NCBI GenBank assembly: GCA_965153355.1
Contig: OZ231126.1
Location: 95,914,001 to 95,978,000 of the forward strand
Length of the DNA: 64,000 nt
Reading direction: 5' to 3'
From: Flaccisagitta enflata
Lineage: Eukaryota > Chaetognatha > Sagittoidea > Aphragmophora
Shown here: positions 26,643-40,328 of the stretch, in pieces
How positions within the stretch are numbered: the stretch's first letter is position 1
How the letters are laid out: every line of letters begins with the position of its first letter
Program-made: the position numbers and the translations under genes
Notes under the pieces: generated by a model
Seen by the model: the letters and a program-made list of their open reading frames with translations, nothing else
The model's database searches: none
What the model was told of the DNA's origin: nothing

Positions 26643-27482
26643 TATCTTTATTTCTCTTCCTACATCTCCGTTTCTAACGATCACCTCCTCCCAAGCTTTT
26701 CTACAAACCCGGTTCTAACGATCGCTGTTCTACGAACCGCGGCTCCGGTTTCGAAGCAGTTTCGCTATTTTAGGGGCTTCCCAAATGTTGCTCAAGCGGA
26801 GCTGAAAATAGTCCATCGGCAAACAAATGAAAAAAGAAAGCAGAAAATCCGCCCGATACAAATAAGCAAGCAAGCAAGTAAGCAAGCAAGCAAGCGAGAA
26901 AGTTGTACCACACAAATGACCACTCTAAAATCCTGACTGTTGATAGTACATGATTGTATCATGAATTTTCCACCGTGACCGATATTTCTTTATCAACTCC
27001 GTGACCCACAAACCGACCCAATGACCAACCGAAAGAAAAATGGCTTTTAGAGTTGTGTGGCACGTGACGAATAATTGGGAGTTTGGGACCAAAATGAATA
27101 TGATTTTAATTAGGAATTGCGACGAGTTTTACTTATTGTTCTTGTCATTGTTACGGATTGTTGTGATTGCTGGTTCTCGGCTAGTCATCAGCGATAGACA
27201 GACTAAGATTGCGAAACAGGGTGTTTTTACCCAGAAGACAGCATGGTGGAAGTCGCTTGTTAGACAGACAGACCGACTTTCAACGCGAGGACTGAAATTG
27301 GAGAGACAAGGAAGGATTTTCGAGAGGCAAAAAAAAGCGACAACAACAAACAACGAAGCTTGACACTCGAAACGGACTTGAAACTAGAAGGCGGTCCCTG
27401 CTGATTTCAGATTACTCCGACTTATACTTCGTATTTTGCTTTCTGTCGTCGTTCTCATCATAGTGCTGCTCTCCTCTTTTTT
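26643..27482. other. Spacer with a decayed A-type 3' end
   Basis: At 26999-27072 a CCGACCCAATGACCAACCG stretch followed by TTTTAGAGTTGTGTGGCACGTGAC resembles a strongly decayed A 3' end. AAGCAAGC repeats lie at 26860-26892. No gene recognised. Confidence 0.45.
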
Positions 27483-27717
27483 GTCGCGTGCTACGCGACT
27501 CTACACCCCGCAATGTCAATCCGTCGGTCAGTTGGTTGGTCCGTCGGTCAGTTAGTCAATCCGTCGATCAGTTGGTCCGTCAGTTGGTTACCTTTTATAC
27601 TTTTTCAGCGTTTATGAGCTTTTAAGCTCAATGCTCCTGCCGAAATGCCCTAGTGACCTTCTCCACCACTGCTTTTGCCCACCCGAACGCGACTGGGGTA
27701 GCCGTTCGTGTCCATGT
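27483..27717 (-). mobile_element. Family A element, near-complete
   Basis: Minus strand: damaged start (CATGGACACGAACGGCTACC), box AGTCGCGTTCGGGTGGGC, AGCAGTGGTGGAGAAGGTCA, CATTTCGGCAGGAGCATT, a long GACGGACCAACC minisatellite with ACTGATCGACGG variants, and GGGGTGTAG plus hairpin AGTCGCGTAGCACGCGAC. Confidence 0.87.
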
Positions 27718-29102
<1,385 letters not shown>

Positions 29103-29179
29103 TGGTCTTGGTTTGACAAACGAGACTAGACTTTTATGGTTCTGTTGAAGGCAATTTGGTCTGGCGGAAATAGGCTTGT

Positions 29180-29277
29180 GGTAGTATTGCATATGATTGC
29201 TAATTGCATACAATTGCTTATTGCATATTGAATATCACTGCATACTGCATGTTATTGCATATTGCTGCATATTGATA
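29180..29277. repeat. TTGCATA degenerate repeat
   Basis: About nine loose copies of ATTGCATATTG / ACTGCATACTG. Confidence 0.6.
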
Positions 29278-29310
29278 GGACCTTACAAGAATCGTTGACA
29301 TGAATAATTC

Positions 29311-29455
29311 GCCCAGTTGTTTGAGTCGTCTGTTGGTCCGTCACATTTTTGATTGGTGATCTTTTTTTCTTTTTGTATTAGTGCTCCTGGCACTCTGGAA
29401 CTCCCTGCCCAAAGGGCCGCTACTGGAGGCCGTGTATTAAGCCTTGTATGATATG
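29311..29455 (-). mobile_element. Decayed family A copy
   Basis: GTTGGTCCGTCACATTTTTG, then TTAGTGCTCCTGGC, CCCTGCCCAAAG and GCCGTGTATTAAGCCTTGT. The order matches family A on the minus strand but both boxes are lost. Confidence 0.45.
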
Positions 29456-29605
29456 TGTGTGGCAGCTCCAACGGAGTGATTTTTATGAGAGCAATTATCG
29501 TCTTAAATCAATTTCCTAATGAAACTGCGATTTCAACAAAATCTACAAACAATTATCAATTTAAGGATCTCAACCTAAAATTTCCCTTTCAATGCGTTTA
29601 AAAAA

Positions 29606-30563
29606 AACAAGGCCAGATCAAGGCCGGGCGATTCGTATTGGGTATTGTATTGTATTTACGATACTTGTAAGTATTGGGTTTACCCAATACTTAGTATAGG
29701 TGTTGTTATTTTCCCAATACAATACAATACAATAATTTTTTTTGAGAAAATAGTGGAATTCTAAGGAAGGTCAAACTGGTGAAAAATATGAATGGGGAAG
29801 AAGAAGAGGATAAGGTAAGGTGGATGAGGAGGATGAGGAGAGATCGATTTTTTAGGATGTGCAGAAAAAAAGTGAAGAAGAAGAGGATGAGGTCCGGAAG
29901 ATGAAGAGGATGGGAAGGAAAGATCGATTTTCCCTCAGATCTAATCTTGGGTCAGTACACTCAAGGAGAGAGAGAGAGAGACAGAGAGACAGACAGATAG
30001 ATAGATAGATAGAGATAGAGATTAAGACGGAGAAAAAAGGAGAAAGAAAAAGAGAAAGAAAGAGAGAGAGAGACACACACATACACACACACAAAGATAA
30101 ACACAGATAAAGAGACTTACTTACAGAAGCAAAGATCAAAAATATATGAATAAAAATATTGATATATGAAAGTTGATAAAAATATTCAAAAATTATTTTT
30201 TGTTCAAGCAAATAAACAATGAGTTAAAGCTTCAACTATTTATTTAAGATTCAACAAAGATTTATGATTAAGTGAATTATTGTTACGTATTGGGTACAAT
30301 TCTTTAAGATATTGTATTGTATTGGTATTGTATTGTATTGGCCCAATACTTTGAAAAATTGTATTGTGTATTGTATTGTTAAAGAAAATGCAAAATCGCC
30401 CGGGCTTGGGCCAGATACACGGCCAATAAGAAGTCGCTTGTGGGTCGGCAGGAGCAGTAATTCAGTGGGAAGGGGCATTAATAGACTGGCTGTTTCAGAC
30501 GATTTTGCGATACCTACGGACGGACCTACCTAGGGACACAGTCTCTTGGAAAGCGACTGAAAA
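29606..30563 (+). mobile_element. Family A element split by a hAT-like MITE
   Basis: The left part AACAAGGCCAGAT (29606-29618) resumes at 30409 as GGCCAGATACACGGCC, AAGAAGTCGCTTGTGGGTCGG, CAGGAGCAGTAATTCAG, GACGGACCTACC and GACACAGTCTC, ending in a decayed AAGCGACT plus AAAA. The only difference from an intact A 5' end is the 790-bp insert and its duplicated GGCCAGAT. Confidence 0.88.
29619..30408. mobile_element. hAT-type MITE with 8-bp target duplication
   Basis: Terminal inverted repeats CAAGGCCGGGCGATT and AATCGCCCGGGCTTG match at 14 of 15 positions. GGCCAGAT flanks both ends (29611-29618, 30409-30416). Perfect 8-bp duplications are the hallmark of hAT superfamily transposition, and the CA-start is also typical. 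Subterminal TATTGTATTG repeats occur at both ends, inverted. The interior holds purine-rich DNA and short GA/GATA tracts, no transposase. Confidence 0.9.
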
Positions 30564-30680
30564 TAAACAAAGAACACCACCAAGTCCACTACTTAGTTGC
30601 CGTCTTGAGATTCAAACCATAATCCATACGTCAAAATGTAAATGGAAGCAAGAGAGAGATAAAAGATCTGTAGAATTAGA

Positions 30681-30682
<2 letters not shown>

Positions 30683-30712
<30 letters not shown>
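30683..30712. repeat. Short (GA)n
   Basis: Fifteen GA units in otherwise featureless sequence (30564-30887). Confidence 0.9.
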
Positions 30713-30715
<3 letters not shown>

Positions 30716-30887
30716 GCAGACTGATGTTCCTCATTAAGACACAACGTGTATCGGATCCGGATAGGAGAATAATCATAACTTGCGCTAGAAGCTTCAGCGC
30801 AACCAGAATATAAAAAAAAAAAAATCAATAATTGGACGATGATGGAATTAGTCGCATCCTATCTCTCTCTGAGTCTCTTGGTGAGTC

Positions 30888-31215
<328 letters not shown>

Positions 31216-31681
31216 CAGAAACAGTCACCGTTTTGTCTTACAGCGGAAATGGCCAACAACCGCGATTTGAACTCTTGTTGGCTACCGGCTCTTTATTTCC
31301 TCACTTTAATCACTCTTTTCCTCCTCCTCTCCCCCTCCTCCTCTCCCCCTCCTCCTCTCCCCCTCCTCCTCTCCCCCTCCACCCATCCTCCGCCTTCACC
31401 CCTTCAAATTCTATCTTCAACTTTACATCTAAAAAAGAAATGAAATGCAGATCTCATTTTACAGCATACTCAATCCTGTATTTGATATACACCGCGCATC
31501 CGCTATTAAGGCATGCCCGCCTATGAGGCATGGAATTCGCTTCCCCATGAGAGATTTGTAGTTACTTCTTTATCGGCAATAAGCTGGCCTTGGTATAAAG
31601 CGCAGTTTTACTCTCTCCCTTGACATGCGTTCTGGTGAAGTTCATATGTATATCAGTATATGCTTGACTGTTGAATGCGAA

Positions 31682-31838
31682 TCACGTCACAAAATGTCTG
31701 TCTGAATGCGGAGCTCGCTGTATACCACCCTCACGTCACAAAATGTCTGTCTGAATGCGGAGCTCGCTGTATACCACACTCAAGTCACAAAATGTCTGTC
31801 TGAATGCGGAGCTCGCTGTATACCACCCTCACGGCACA
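31682..31838. repeat. 52-bp tandem repeat, three copies
   Basis: Unit ACGTCACAAAATGTCTGTCT plus GAATGCGGAGCTCGCTGTAT and ACCACCCTC. Copies are almost identical, so the duplication is recent. Confidence 0.95.
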
Positions 31839-31944
31839 CTTCTCTAATGTGAATCGCCATCAGCAAGGAAAGTCACAAAACGCTTCGAAACCGTCAAATA
31901 GAGGCATAGAGAAAAAGATTGGAACAACGCAAAGACTGAGAGAC

Positions 31945-31945
<1 letters not shown>

Positions 31946-32042
<97 letters not shown>

Positions 32043-32052
32043 GCGTGAGACA
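31946..32052. repeat. (GA)n microsatellite
   Basis: About 45 GA units with GCGAGA interruptions at the right. Confidence 0.95.
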
Positions 32053-32603
32053 GAGGGCGTGAGAGAGAGACACGAAGTAGCAAAAAACCTTCCATCCAAA
32101 AATGATTTGCATGAAGCAGTGAAAACTGAGGAATTATGCAACAGTTCATCAAACAACAGGACTTTTTCTAAAAGATACTTTGACTCCTAACTCCTTACTC
32201 CTTACTCCTTACCTTTGATAGCCACAAGGCTGAATTTTACGGTATGATGCAATGTAACTCATACCCGGAGTCATCCACTCATTTGTTTCATCTCTGACAT
32301 GTAATTGCAATGATGAAACCATTCCTCTACACACCGCATTAAATTGCCCAATACGCAATCAACTCCACCTACTGCAGTTGCCGCATTAGAGGAAGGAATT
32401 ATGAACGGAAGTGCGCCCATGTACACCCTATCAGATGAATTAGTCAGTTGGTTGAACCGTCGGACGGTACCAGAATCCTGTGTTTGCTGTCCCTGCTCAC
32501 TGCAGGCGACTATTAAGTTTACCTGGTTTTCCCTTTAACTTGAAGCTGCGTCAATCTAATTGTTCCATCTTTAGTACCAGAAAAGCAGAAAAGGTCACGC
32601 TAT

Positions 32604-32749
<146 letters not shown>

Positions 32750-32757
32750 CGAAGCTG

Positions 32758-33213
32758 ATGCGATGGAAACCTGGCGTTGGCGAAAAAGTTCATCGCAGAA
32801 AAGTTGGAGGGAGTCACGCTAACTCGACGGCGACTGCGGAAGACATTAGCGGAAGTCCCAAACATATCTGTCTACCTGTCCGCCAAAAAGAACAGAACTG
32901 CTTCTGGGCAAAGCAAGTTAATGATCTCCTAATAGAATATGATATACAATTGACTTGGGATATACAATTGACTTGGGATGAAATTAAGCTGGTTATGGGT
33001 ATAGCTGGTATGCTCGACTGTGCAACAAATTTTCATAACAAATATAGAACAAAGGAATGTCGAGTGTGTTGTAAAGTTGATGATGAATACCACCGCATTA
33101 ATGATTGTATAGTCTTTAGTGATGTGAATCTATACTATTCAAGACTTGAATTTGATTTCGGTAGTGTCTACTCCGCAAATGAAAAAACTTTGGGTAGAGC
33201 TGAAACTGTGTAG
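32758..33213 (+). pseudogene. LINE-like reverse-transcriptase 3' fragment, copy 1
   Basis: A 151-codon frame whose last 73 codons match the frame at 36126 with one base difference in 220 bp (32991-33210). It contains CRVCCKVDDEYHRINDC, a C-x2-C-x7-H-x4-C pattern like the zinc-binding tail seen at the C-terminus of many non-LTR retrotransposon ORF2 proteins, followed by FSDVN. Upstream, DIQLTW is duplicated by an exact 18-bp repeat (32941-32976). The first 60 codons are of uncertain frame: another frame at 32763-32860 reads AKKFIAEKLEGVTLTRRRLR and looks equally protein-like. It ends abruptly at a TAG after GCTGAAACTGTG. I read it as a broken retrotransposon fragment. Confidence 0.5.
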
Positions 33214-33398
33214 ATGGAAGATAATCTTATAAGTTATGATCGTGAAAGTCAATCTTTTTTCAACTTAAAACATAAAAACATAAAATCCATTTACTGAATA
33301 TAACAATTACAGCTTTCAAACTTGAAACAAACAATTAAGGAATGACAGGAATCTTTTATGCTTGATCTTTCGCATGTCGCATGTCATTCCATGGCAAC

Positions 33399-33955
<557 letters not shown>

Positions 33956-34549
33956 TTATTCTCAAATGTGTCTGCCTAGCATACACCGTTTTCCCTTTGC
34001 TTGGATACTGCCTTGCTGTTTTGTCACCCGGCTTTGCGGTATTTGCAAGAATTGCTCAACATGTGTATTTAAAGGAATATCAATCTTAAGGGGTATTGGC
34101 TGGTACCACGGCCAACAAGTTTTGTAACAACTCGACAAATCTTCTAACTACATGGCGAGATGAGGGTTTTTAGCAACAGCATCCTTGAATTGGTCATTGA
34201 GCTGATTTGCTTCTGCTCTTCTTCATCGATGGTAACCCCATACATGTAGGACTCTCACTAGTTTCAACAAGTAACGCAGGGTCACAATATTGTTGCGGAC
34301 GGCTGGGCAGGGGCAGCCAACCCTTTTCCACACCTCACCCAACACCTTTTTCAACACCGAAACGTACACAAAAAGCTTTTAAAACGATCGTTTTCCCAAC
34401 TTATAAGAAATATCTGTTTAGGCCATCAAAATTTTTTGCTTGCTACACTGTCCATGCGATTACTTAGAAATGCTCAGTCCAACTATTTGATAATTGTTCA
34501 CCACTTTGTCAGCGATCTGGCAAGTATTTGATTATGAAAATACTTTGAA
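33956..34549. other. Spacer, nothing recognised
   Basis: Moderately AT-rich, no repeat or credible frame. A frame of 86 codons (34207-34467) has no recognisable domain. Confidence 0.4.
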
Positions 34550-34672
34550 AACAAGGCCAAGTAGGCCAAAAAAGTGTAACGTGTGGATTGTCGAATGAAT
34601 GCGTTACCCCACAGACCAACCAACCTACCAACGGACACAGCCAGTTTTAGAGGTGCTTTGTCGCACCTAAAA
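34550..34672 (+). mobile_element. Family D element, second copy
   Basis: AACAAGGCCAAGTAGGCC start, a mutated box AGTGTAACG (34573-34581), GTTACCCCACAGACCAACC, GACACAGCCAG and the intact hairpin AGGTGCTTTGTCGCACCT at 34651-34668. Its minisatellite is much shorter than in the copy at 2715. Confidence 0.8.
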
Positions 34673-34847
34673 AGACTACTTGCCAGCACGCATCCCTTCC
34701 TCTTTCTCTTGCCCCCCATCCTCCCTCTCCTGCCCCTCTTCCTCCTTTCCCTTTTCCTCCATCTTGTCTCGTAATGATTGTCCTGAATTTCTGCCTATGA
34801 TTGAATTCATTCTTTATCTATTAGGCCGTGTTATTGTGTAATACGCA

Positions 34848-35505
34848 TTTTGAGCAGCGACCGATGTCCTGTTAGAACACAGGGGTGAACCATTACGTCT
34901 GTACGTACCCCCCTCCCCCCCCTCCCGAGGCCAAAACCCTCAATCCAGCATATTGAGGCCTAGAATCTAGTCTTTGGAGCTTTAAATCAGTCCTCTCAGG
35001 CCTCAAACCAACTCTCTCAGGGGGCGTTTCTAGTCAGATACAATCGCTTTTTGAACGGGCCGCTCAGTCACTCGCTATGTTCGTTCGCTCACTTCGCTCA
35101 CTTAGCTCACTTAGCTACGGTCGCTTCCCTCGCTCCGTTCACGGGCTCGCTCACTCACTTCGCTCACTCCCTCATGGGACAGTTGAAATTCATGAATATG
35201 TGATCATGCTGTTATCGCGTTTTATGGAGAGAAACGCGTTAATCATCTTCACTAGAAACACGCCCTAAGGCCCATAATAAGCCCCCCAGACCTGAAAATA
35301 GCCCTCCCAAGCCTGGTATCAGCTCTCTTAGGTCTAACATCAAGCTCTCATGTCTTAATTAATGCAACGGTTCACCCCTGTGTTTAACAGAACAACAACT
35401 CTTTGAGGCCGCTGCCCAGCTCTCACCTCGCCTCATGACCTCTATAACAGGGCAACAGGTACCGCTGAGCGCTGACCATGTGCGATCCTTTGATGACTTG
35501 TCGTC
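34848..35505 (-). mobile_element. Family B1 element split by a MITE
   Basis: Minus strand: AAGGATCGCACATGGTCAGC head, GGTACCTGTTGCCCTG, GGGCAGCGGCCTCAAAG arm and CACAGGGGTGAACCGTTGC, then GGCTATTTTCAGGTCTGG-type core units. The core is interrupted at 35014-35273. The far arm is GTAATGGTTCACCCCTGTG, ending in a decayed TCGGTCGCTGCTC. Confidence 0.82.
35014..35273. mobile_element. MITE with GAGTGAGC core, inside family B
   Basis: The ends GGGCGTTTCTAGTC and CACTAGAAACACGCCC are inverted repeats with one indel. The interior has CGCTCACTTCGCTCACTTAG repeats and an AAACGCG/CGCGTTT inverted pair near 35216-35241. Related to 1778-2012. Its place inside a B core array dates it as younger than that B copy. 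No clear target duplication is visible because the host is itself repetitive. Confidence 0.7.
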
Positions 35506-35730
35506 TTTGGTCAGCGACCCAAAGGGCCCATGTCCTGTGGAACACAGGGGTGAGTTTCCATACGTCCGTCCTTCCACCCCTGCCCCATTGGCTATTGGGG
35601 CCTCAAATCAGCACTATCAGGCCTAATTTTGAACCTCCGAGCCCTCTAATTAACCCTTTTGTATAGCCCTCAAGGCCCCAAATCATCCCTGCAGGAATCA
35701 AATCTGCCCCAGAGCCTGCCCACCAGGTCT
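35506..35730 (-). mobile_element. Family B1 fragment
   Basis: TTGGTCAGCGACCCAAAGGG, CATGTCCTGTGGAACACAGG, CATACGTCCGTCC and a short core of GGGCCTCAAATCAGC units, then TCTGCCCCAGAG. The head side is missing. Confidence 0.7.
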
Positions 35731-35819
35731 CATGACTCAGACTCAACTGATAATCACCAAGTCGAATCAGTAGTTTGGATAGGCAAGGTCAATACAGATC
35801 TGCCTCACGCGCACAGACA

Positions 35820-35822
<3 letters not shown>

Positions 35823-35878
<56 letters not shown>

Positions 35879-35884
35879 ACACAC
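35823..35884. repeat. (AC)n microsatellite
   Basis: About 28 AC units with one TC interruption. Confidence 0.95.
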
Positions 35885-36125
35885 GATATATACGCAATCA
35901 CACGCACTTAAAAAGTGACCATGTCTCCGGAAAACATCTTTTTGAAAAAAGAAAAAAAATGACATTTTTTACTTAAAATTCACTAAACATATCATAATGA
36001 CGGTCTGGCTCAATTTTGTCAGAATTGATTTTACAAGTAGATATGACTCTAATTTCATCATAGGAACATGAAAAGTGCTTGGAGCAAGAGTGTTTCTCAT
36101 ATCGTCACCGTAGGCCCAGCCTATT

Positions 36126-37158
36126 GGTTATGGGTATAGCTGGTATGCTCGACTGTGCAACAAATTTTCATAACAAATATAGAACAAAGGAATGTCGAGT
36201 GTGTTGTAAAGTTGATGATGAATACCACCGCATTAATGATTGTATAGTCTTTAATGATGTGAATCTATACTATTCAAGACTTGAATTTGATTTCGGTAGT
36301 GTCTACTCCGCAAATGAAAAAACTTTGGGTAGAGCTGAAACTGTGATACGAGAAATTTGGTCTCTTGACAATGGGAAAAATTGCGCGCGAACTAGTCTCG
36401 AATAAACTTTTACCCCTGTAGATATTTGTCACTCTGTTATGTCATGGTGAACAGGAACAGGAAATTTTGGTTTCATTTTACTTTTTGCTTGTGATACAGT
36501 TTTACAACCAAGAGATATCATTGGAATATTCATTAGATATTTTTGATATAATGTATAAGGTGTTTTAACAATGTTTTTAAACCCAAAATACTGACTATGG
36601 TTTCATAACGATCAGATATAGAAATTGAATGTTTGAATTCCTTAGAAAAATATTGGACAAAATTTTAAAATGTTGTTAGGTGAAATTATATTACAGCCTT
36701 AGTAAAGGAAATTTTGCATTTCTAAGAACATGGCCCTTTTCTTATATATTTTTAGAAAGAGGCTATGTTTTTGGAAATGCAAATTTCTTAAATTCTATAC
36801 AATGATATAATTTCATCTAACAGGAGTAAGATGACAAAGTGTAATTTTCTATGCAAAATCTTGTTTTTTTTCTACCTTTTTTCAATATATAATGTATATC
36901 AAATCTGTATTTTGGAGATTATCAATGCAAAAATTAATTGTTCAACATATAAAAAATGTTTTTTTTCAAAAAAAAATTATAGACTAACAATATAAAAAAT
37001 ATCTAAAAAATTGTACTGACGCATGAAATTTCTTATTCCCGTACACTGCGTCTTATACGGAATACAACTTATTTTTACCGTCCGTGTACAAATTCTTTGT
37101 AATTGTGTACAATTATGCGATCATAATGGACATTAAATCAATCAATCAATCAATATCT
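36126..37158 (+). mobile_element. LINE-like 3' end: ORF tail, 3' UTR, (ATCA)n tail
   Basis: The frame from 36126 encodes the same CRVCCKVDDEYHRINDC motif as copy 1 and continues to TVIREIWSLDNGKNCARTSLE before TAA near 36403. A 730-bp AT-rich 3' region follows and ends ATTAAATC plus (AATC)4 at 37136-37154. A short tandem repeat tail is usual at the 3' ends of CR1/L2/RTE-like LINEs. The sharp 5' edge at 36126 suits 5' truncation during target-primed reverse transcription. Family placement is inferred from one motif and the tail. Confidence 0.6.
36674..36823. mobile_element. 150-bp fold-back MITE inside the LINE 3' region
   Basis: Begins TGTTAGGTGAAATTATAT and ends ATATAATTTCATCTAACA. The inner arms TTGCATTTCTAAGAACATGG and CTATGTTTTTGGAAATGCAA continue the inversion. 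No ORF. Flanking duplication is ambiguous (TTA or TA). Confidence 0.75.
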
Positions 37159-37308
37159 CTCTCTCATACACCTGTAAGAATTACAGCACTTTTTTCACAC
37201 CCCCACAACTACTTTTGCACTGATAATATTGCTTTTCTTTTTTTCACCAACCATGACCAATATCCAAACGTGTGACAACTGTGACATCATCCCATACTTA
37301 ATCTGCTA

Positions 37309-37880
37309 CAGTAGATATCGTCTAGACTTGGAAATACGGGGGAATTCATTACAGGAAGGTAAATTTACTAAAAAACTGATATTTGGAATATAGACTAATA
37401 AAAAGATGTTTTGTTGCCCATGGGTATTATTTGCTATGGAAACACATTTTCATGTATTCACACTAAAGTATCAATATTTTGAGAATTCTTTTTAAGGAGC
37501 ATTGTTTAAAATAAGATTTGCTACAACTTTCCTACAGTAGGTATTGTAAGAATATTGCTCATTTACCCATTGCTAGGGAGCGTAACTATGTGTAACAGCC
37601 CTGTGATGCTTCCTAGCAACCGCCAAACCAGCTATATTCTTAAAGAACATACTGTGGGAAAGTTATAGCAAATTTCATTTCAAACAATGTTCCCTCAAAA
37701 AATTTCTCAAAAATTGATACTTTAGCGAAAATACATAGAAATGTGTATCTATGGCAACCAACACCCATGGGAAATAAAGCATCCTTTTATTAGTTTATAT
37801 TCCAAATATCACTCTCTTAACTTTATTTGTCTTCCTGTAATGAATTCCCCCGTATTTCTAAGTCTAGACGACATCTACTG
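37309..37880. mobile_element. TA-flanked fold-back element, 572 bp
   Basis: Arms CAGTAGATATCGTCTAGACT... and ...AGTCTAGACGACATCTACTG, bounded by TA on both sides, run nearly the full length with a centre near 37590. TACAGT...ACTGTA ends resemble Tc1/mariner termini. Complementary landmarks inside include GAATTCATTACAGGAAG/CTTCCTGTAATGAATTC and CCTAGCAA/TTGCTAGG. Non-coding. Confidence 0.88.
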
Positions 37881-37940
37881 TACATCTATCGCCCTATCCA
37901 GGTATCAGTGCGTTCCCACCCACATGAATGACCTGTCCTA

Positions 37941-38137
37941 CAGTATCCCTCCCTGCCCACCCGCCTTGAAGCTTCGTGTGCCCTGCCTTGCCCTGCCCTG
38001 GAATATCCCTCCCTGCCCACCCGCAGTTTAGCCTCATGTGCCCTGCCTTGCCATGCACAGGAGTATCCCTCCCTGCCTACCCACCTTGAGGCCTCGTGTG
38101 CCCTGCCTTGCCCTGCCTTGGAGTACACCTCCCTGCT
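37941..38137. repeat. 62-bp tandem repeat
   Basis: Just over three copies of AGTATCCCTCCCTGCC, CACCCGCCTTGA and CCTCGTGTGCCCTGCCTTGC. All frames are by-products. Confidence 0.9.
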
Positions 38138-38216
38138 GTCTTTTTTCTTTTCCGTCCCAGTTTCAAGTTATTGGCCTTCTCTTTGTCTTCATTTCAATTT
38201 TCTCGCGCTCCTGTTT

Positions 38217-38760
38217 TCTTTCTTTTTCTATTTTCTATTTTCTATTTTCTATTTTCTATTTTCTATTTTCTATTTCCTATTTTCGATTTTCGATTTTCGA
38301 TTTTCGATTTTCGATTTTCGATTTTCTATTTTCTATTTTCTATTTTCTATTTTCTATTTTCTATTTTCTATTTTCTATTTTCTATTTTCCGTTTGTCGTT
38401 TTTCGTTTTTCGTTTTTCGTTTTTCTTTTTTCGTTTTTTTTTTTTTCTTTTTTCTTTTTTCTTTTTTGTTTCATTTTTCTTTTTCTTTCTTTTTTTTTCT
38501 TTTTTCTTTTTTCTTTTTTATAATTTCTTTTTTTCTTTTTCCTTTTTCCTTTTCCTTTTTCCTTTTTCCTTTTTCTTTTTTTCTTTTTCTTTTTCTTTTT
38601 CTTTTTCTTTTTCCTTTTTTTCCTTTTCCTTTTTCTTTTTCTTTTTCTTTTTCTTTTTCTTTTTCTTTTTTTTCTTTTTCTGTTCCCTTTTTTCTTTTTT
38701 CTTTTTTCTTTTACTTTTCCTTTTTCTTTTTTTTTTTTTTTTTTTACTTTTCCTTATTCT
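38217..38760. repeat. (TTTTCTA)n, (TTTTCGA)n and T/C-rich tract
   Basis: The 7-bp unit TTTTCTA changes to TTTTCGA at 38281-38325 and back, then becomes TTTTTCG, TTTTTC and related runs. The long Phe/Ser/Leu frames are artefacts. Confidence 0.95.
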
Positions 38761-39474
38761 TTTTCCCTCTTTCTGAATTGTCTTTTCCGTTTGGGGAACG
38801 TCATTCATTCAACTTTAAAAACTCTGTCTATTTCTTGATAATGTTAGCATTGAACATTGCATGGTTCAAAGTTAAAAGTGGTATGGTGGCTGCAGGGAAG
38901 GACGAAAGGACGGAAGGATGGAAGGACTGAAGGATGGAGGGATGGGAGACTAGAAGGACGGAAGGCTAAAAGGATGGCAGGATGGACAAAATAAAATATA
39001 AACAGAATGCAAAGAAGGAAAGAAGGTTTGGTTTTTCCATTTCGGGCAAATAGGGAGATCGGCCCCTTACGACTTTGGCTTTTGGTATCAAGGATTACGA
39101 ATGACAGGAAGATAAGAAAGGAGCCAGCATTTGGACGAGACAAGAGGATTGCTTTCAAACATCTTGTCCTATGTGTCCTATGGCTTATTCCGTTTCCTTT
39201 ATACTGTCTTTGTTTGAGTGTGAGGGTGTTTGTCTTTCTTTCTTTCTTTTTTAGTTAAAGTGTGAGATCGCATGCTTGATTTTTTTTTGGGGGGGGAATA
39301 ATCTCTCTCAATCAGTCTATCTTGTCTGTTGCTCTGTGCTCGATTCATTTCATCATCTGATCCTTTCCTCCTGTCTGTGCTTCCATGCCGACCTGTTGTA
39401 CGGCTTAGTATCTTTCCGTCATTCCATCATGGTTGTGCCCTGCCCCTCATATGTCTCTTCTCACCTGATTCTCT
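38761..39474. other. Spacer with short GGAAGGAC repeat
   Basis: A GGACGGAAGGATGGAAGGAC run lies at 38897-38985. No gene recognised in the rest. Confidence 0.4.
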
Positions 39475-39785
39475 ACCATTCCCTGACCTACCTGCCTGCC
39501 TTCTTGCCTCTCTACCACTCCCTGCCTTCCTAACTCTCTACCGTTCCCTACCTTCCTTTCTCTCTTCCACTCCTTGCCTGCCTGCCTCTGCACCGCTCCC
39601 TACCTTCCTGCATCTCTACCACTCACTGCCTTCTTGCCTCTCTACCACTCTCTGCCTCCCTGCCTCTCTTCAACTTCCCATCTTTCTGCTTTTCTACCAC
39701 TCCCTGTTTTCTTGCCTCTTAGCCATCCCCTGCCTCCCTGCATCTACCACTCCCTGCCTTCTTTCCTCTCTATCACTCCATCCCA
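39475..39785. repeat. CTCTACCACTCCCTGCCTTCC minisatellite
   Basis: About ten diverged units of 26-40 bp built on ACCACTCCCTGCC and TTCTTGCCTCT. Confidence 0.85.
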
Positions 39786-40328
39786 CTCCCACATTGAGTG
39801 GTGTACGTTGGCTGTGGATTCCATTCTCGGCGCTTTGCCAATTTGTTTAACTTTCAGTACCTTCATGATTCTTTACTTTGACAGAAACGAGGAAGAAAAT
39901 TTCTATCATTCCATCATTTTCTCGTGGAACGTTTCGGCCGCTGCGCTGGAGGCGGCAATAACGGAAGCGGATCAGACAATATTGGCTGGAGGAGCGGTAA
40001 TAGTGGCGGCGGTGACGGTTATTGTGGTAAGGCGGTGGTGGTGGATATTGTGGTGGGCGGCGGTGGCTTAGAATTTTGATGATGAGGGTTGTAACAAAGG
40101 GCGGGCTACAGTGGCGGCTGCAGTGGCGGTGGCATTACTAATATTAGTGAAAGTGGTAGTAAATTTGGAATTAATTGCGGTCGAAGTTGCGGATATGGCG
40201 ATAAAGCAAATAGGGGATGGCACTAGCAGCAAAGCTGACAGTTATGGAGAGCAAATGTGGAGGCTATTGTGGTAGTAATTGAAGTGGCGATAGTAGTGGC
40301 AAAAGTGGAGAAAATTCGGGTATTACAT
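39786..40328. other. Spacer with GTGGCGGTGG-like degenerate repeats
   Basis: Between 39980 and 40310, AGTGGCGG, GGCGGTGG and GTGGTAGTAA motifs recur irregularly. No gene recognised. Confidence 0.45.

Noticed and set aside
37084-37158. Simple (AATC)n microsatellite
   Set aside because: It sits exactly at the end of LINE-like sequence, so I treat it as the retrotransposon tail.
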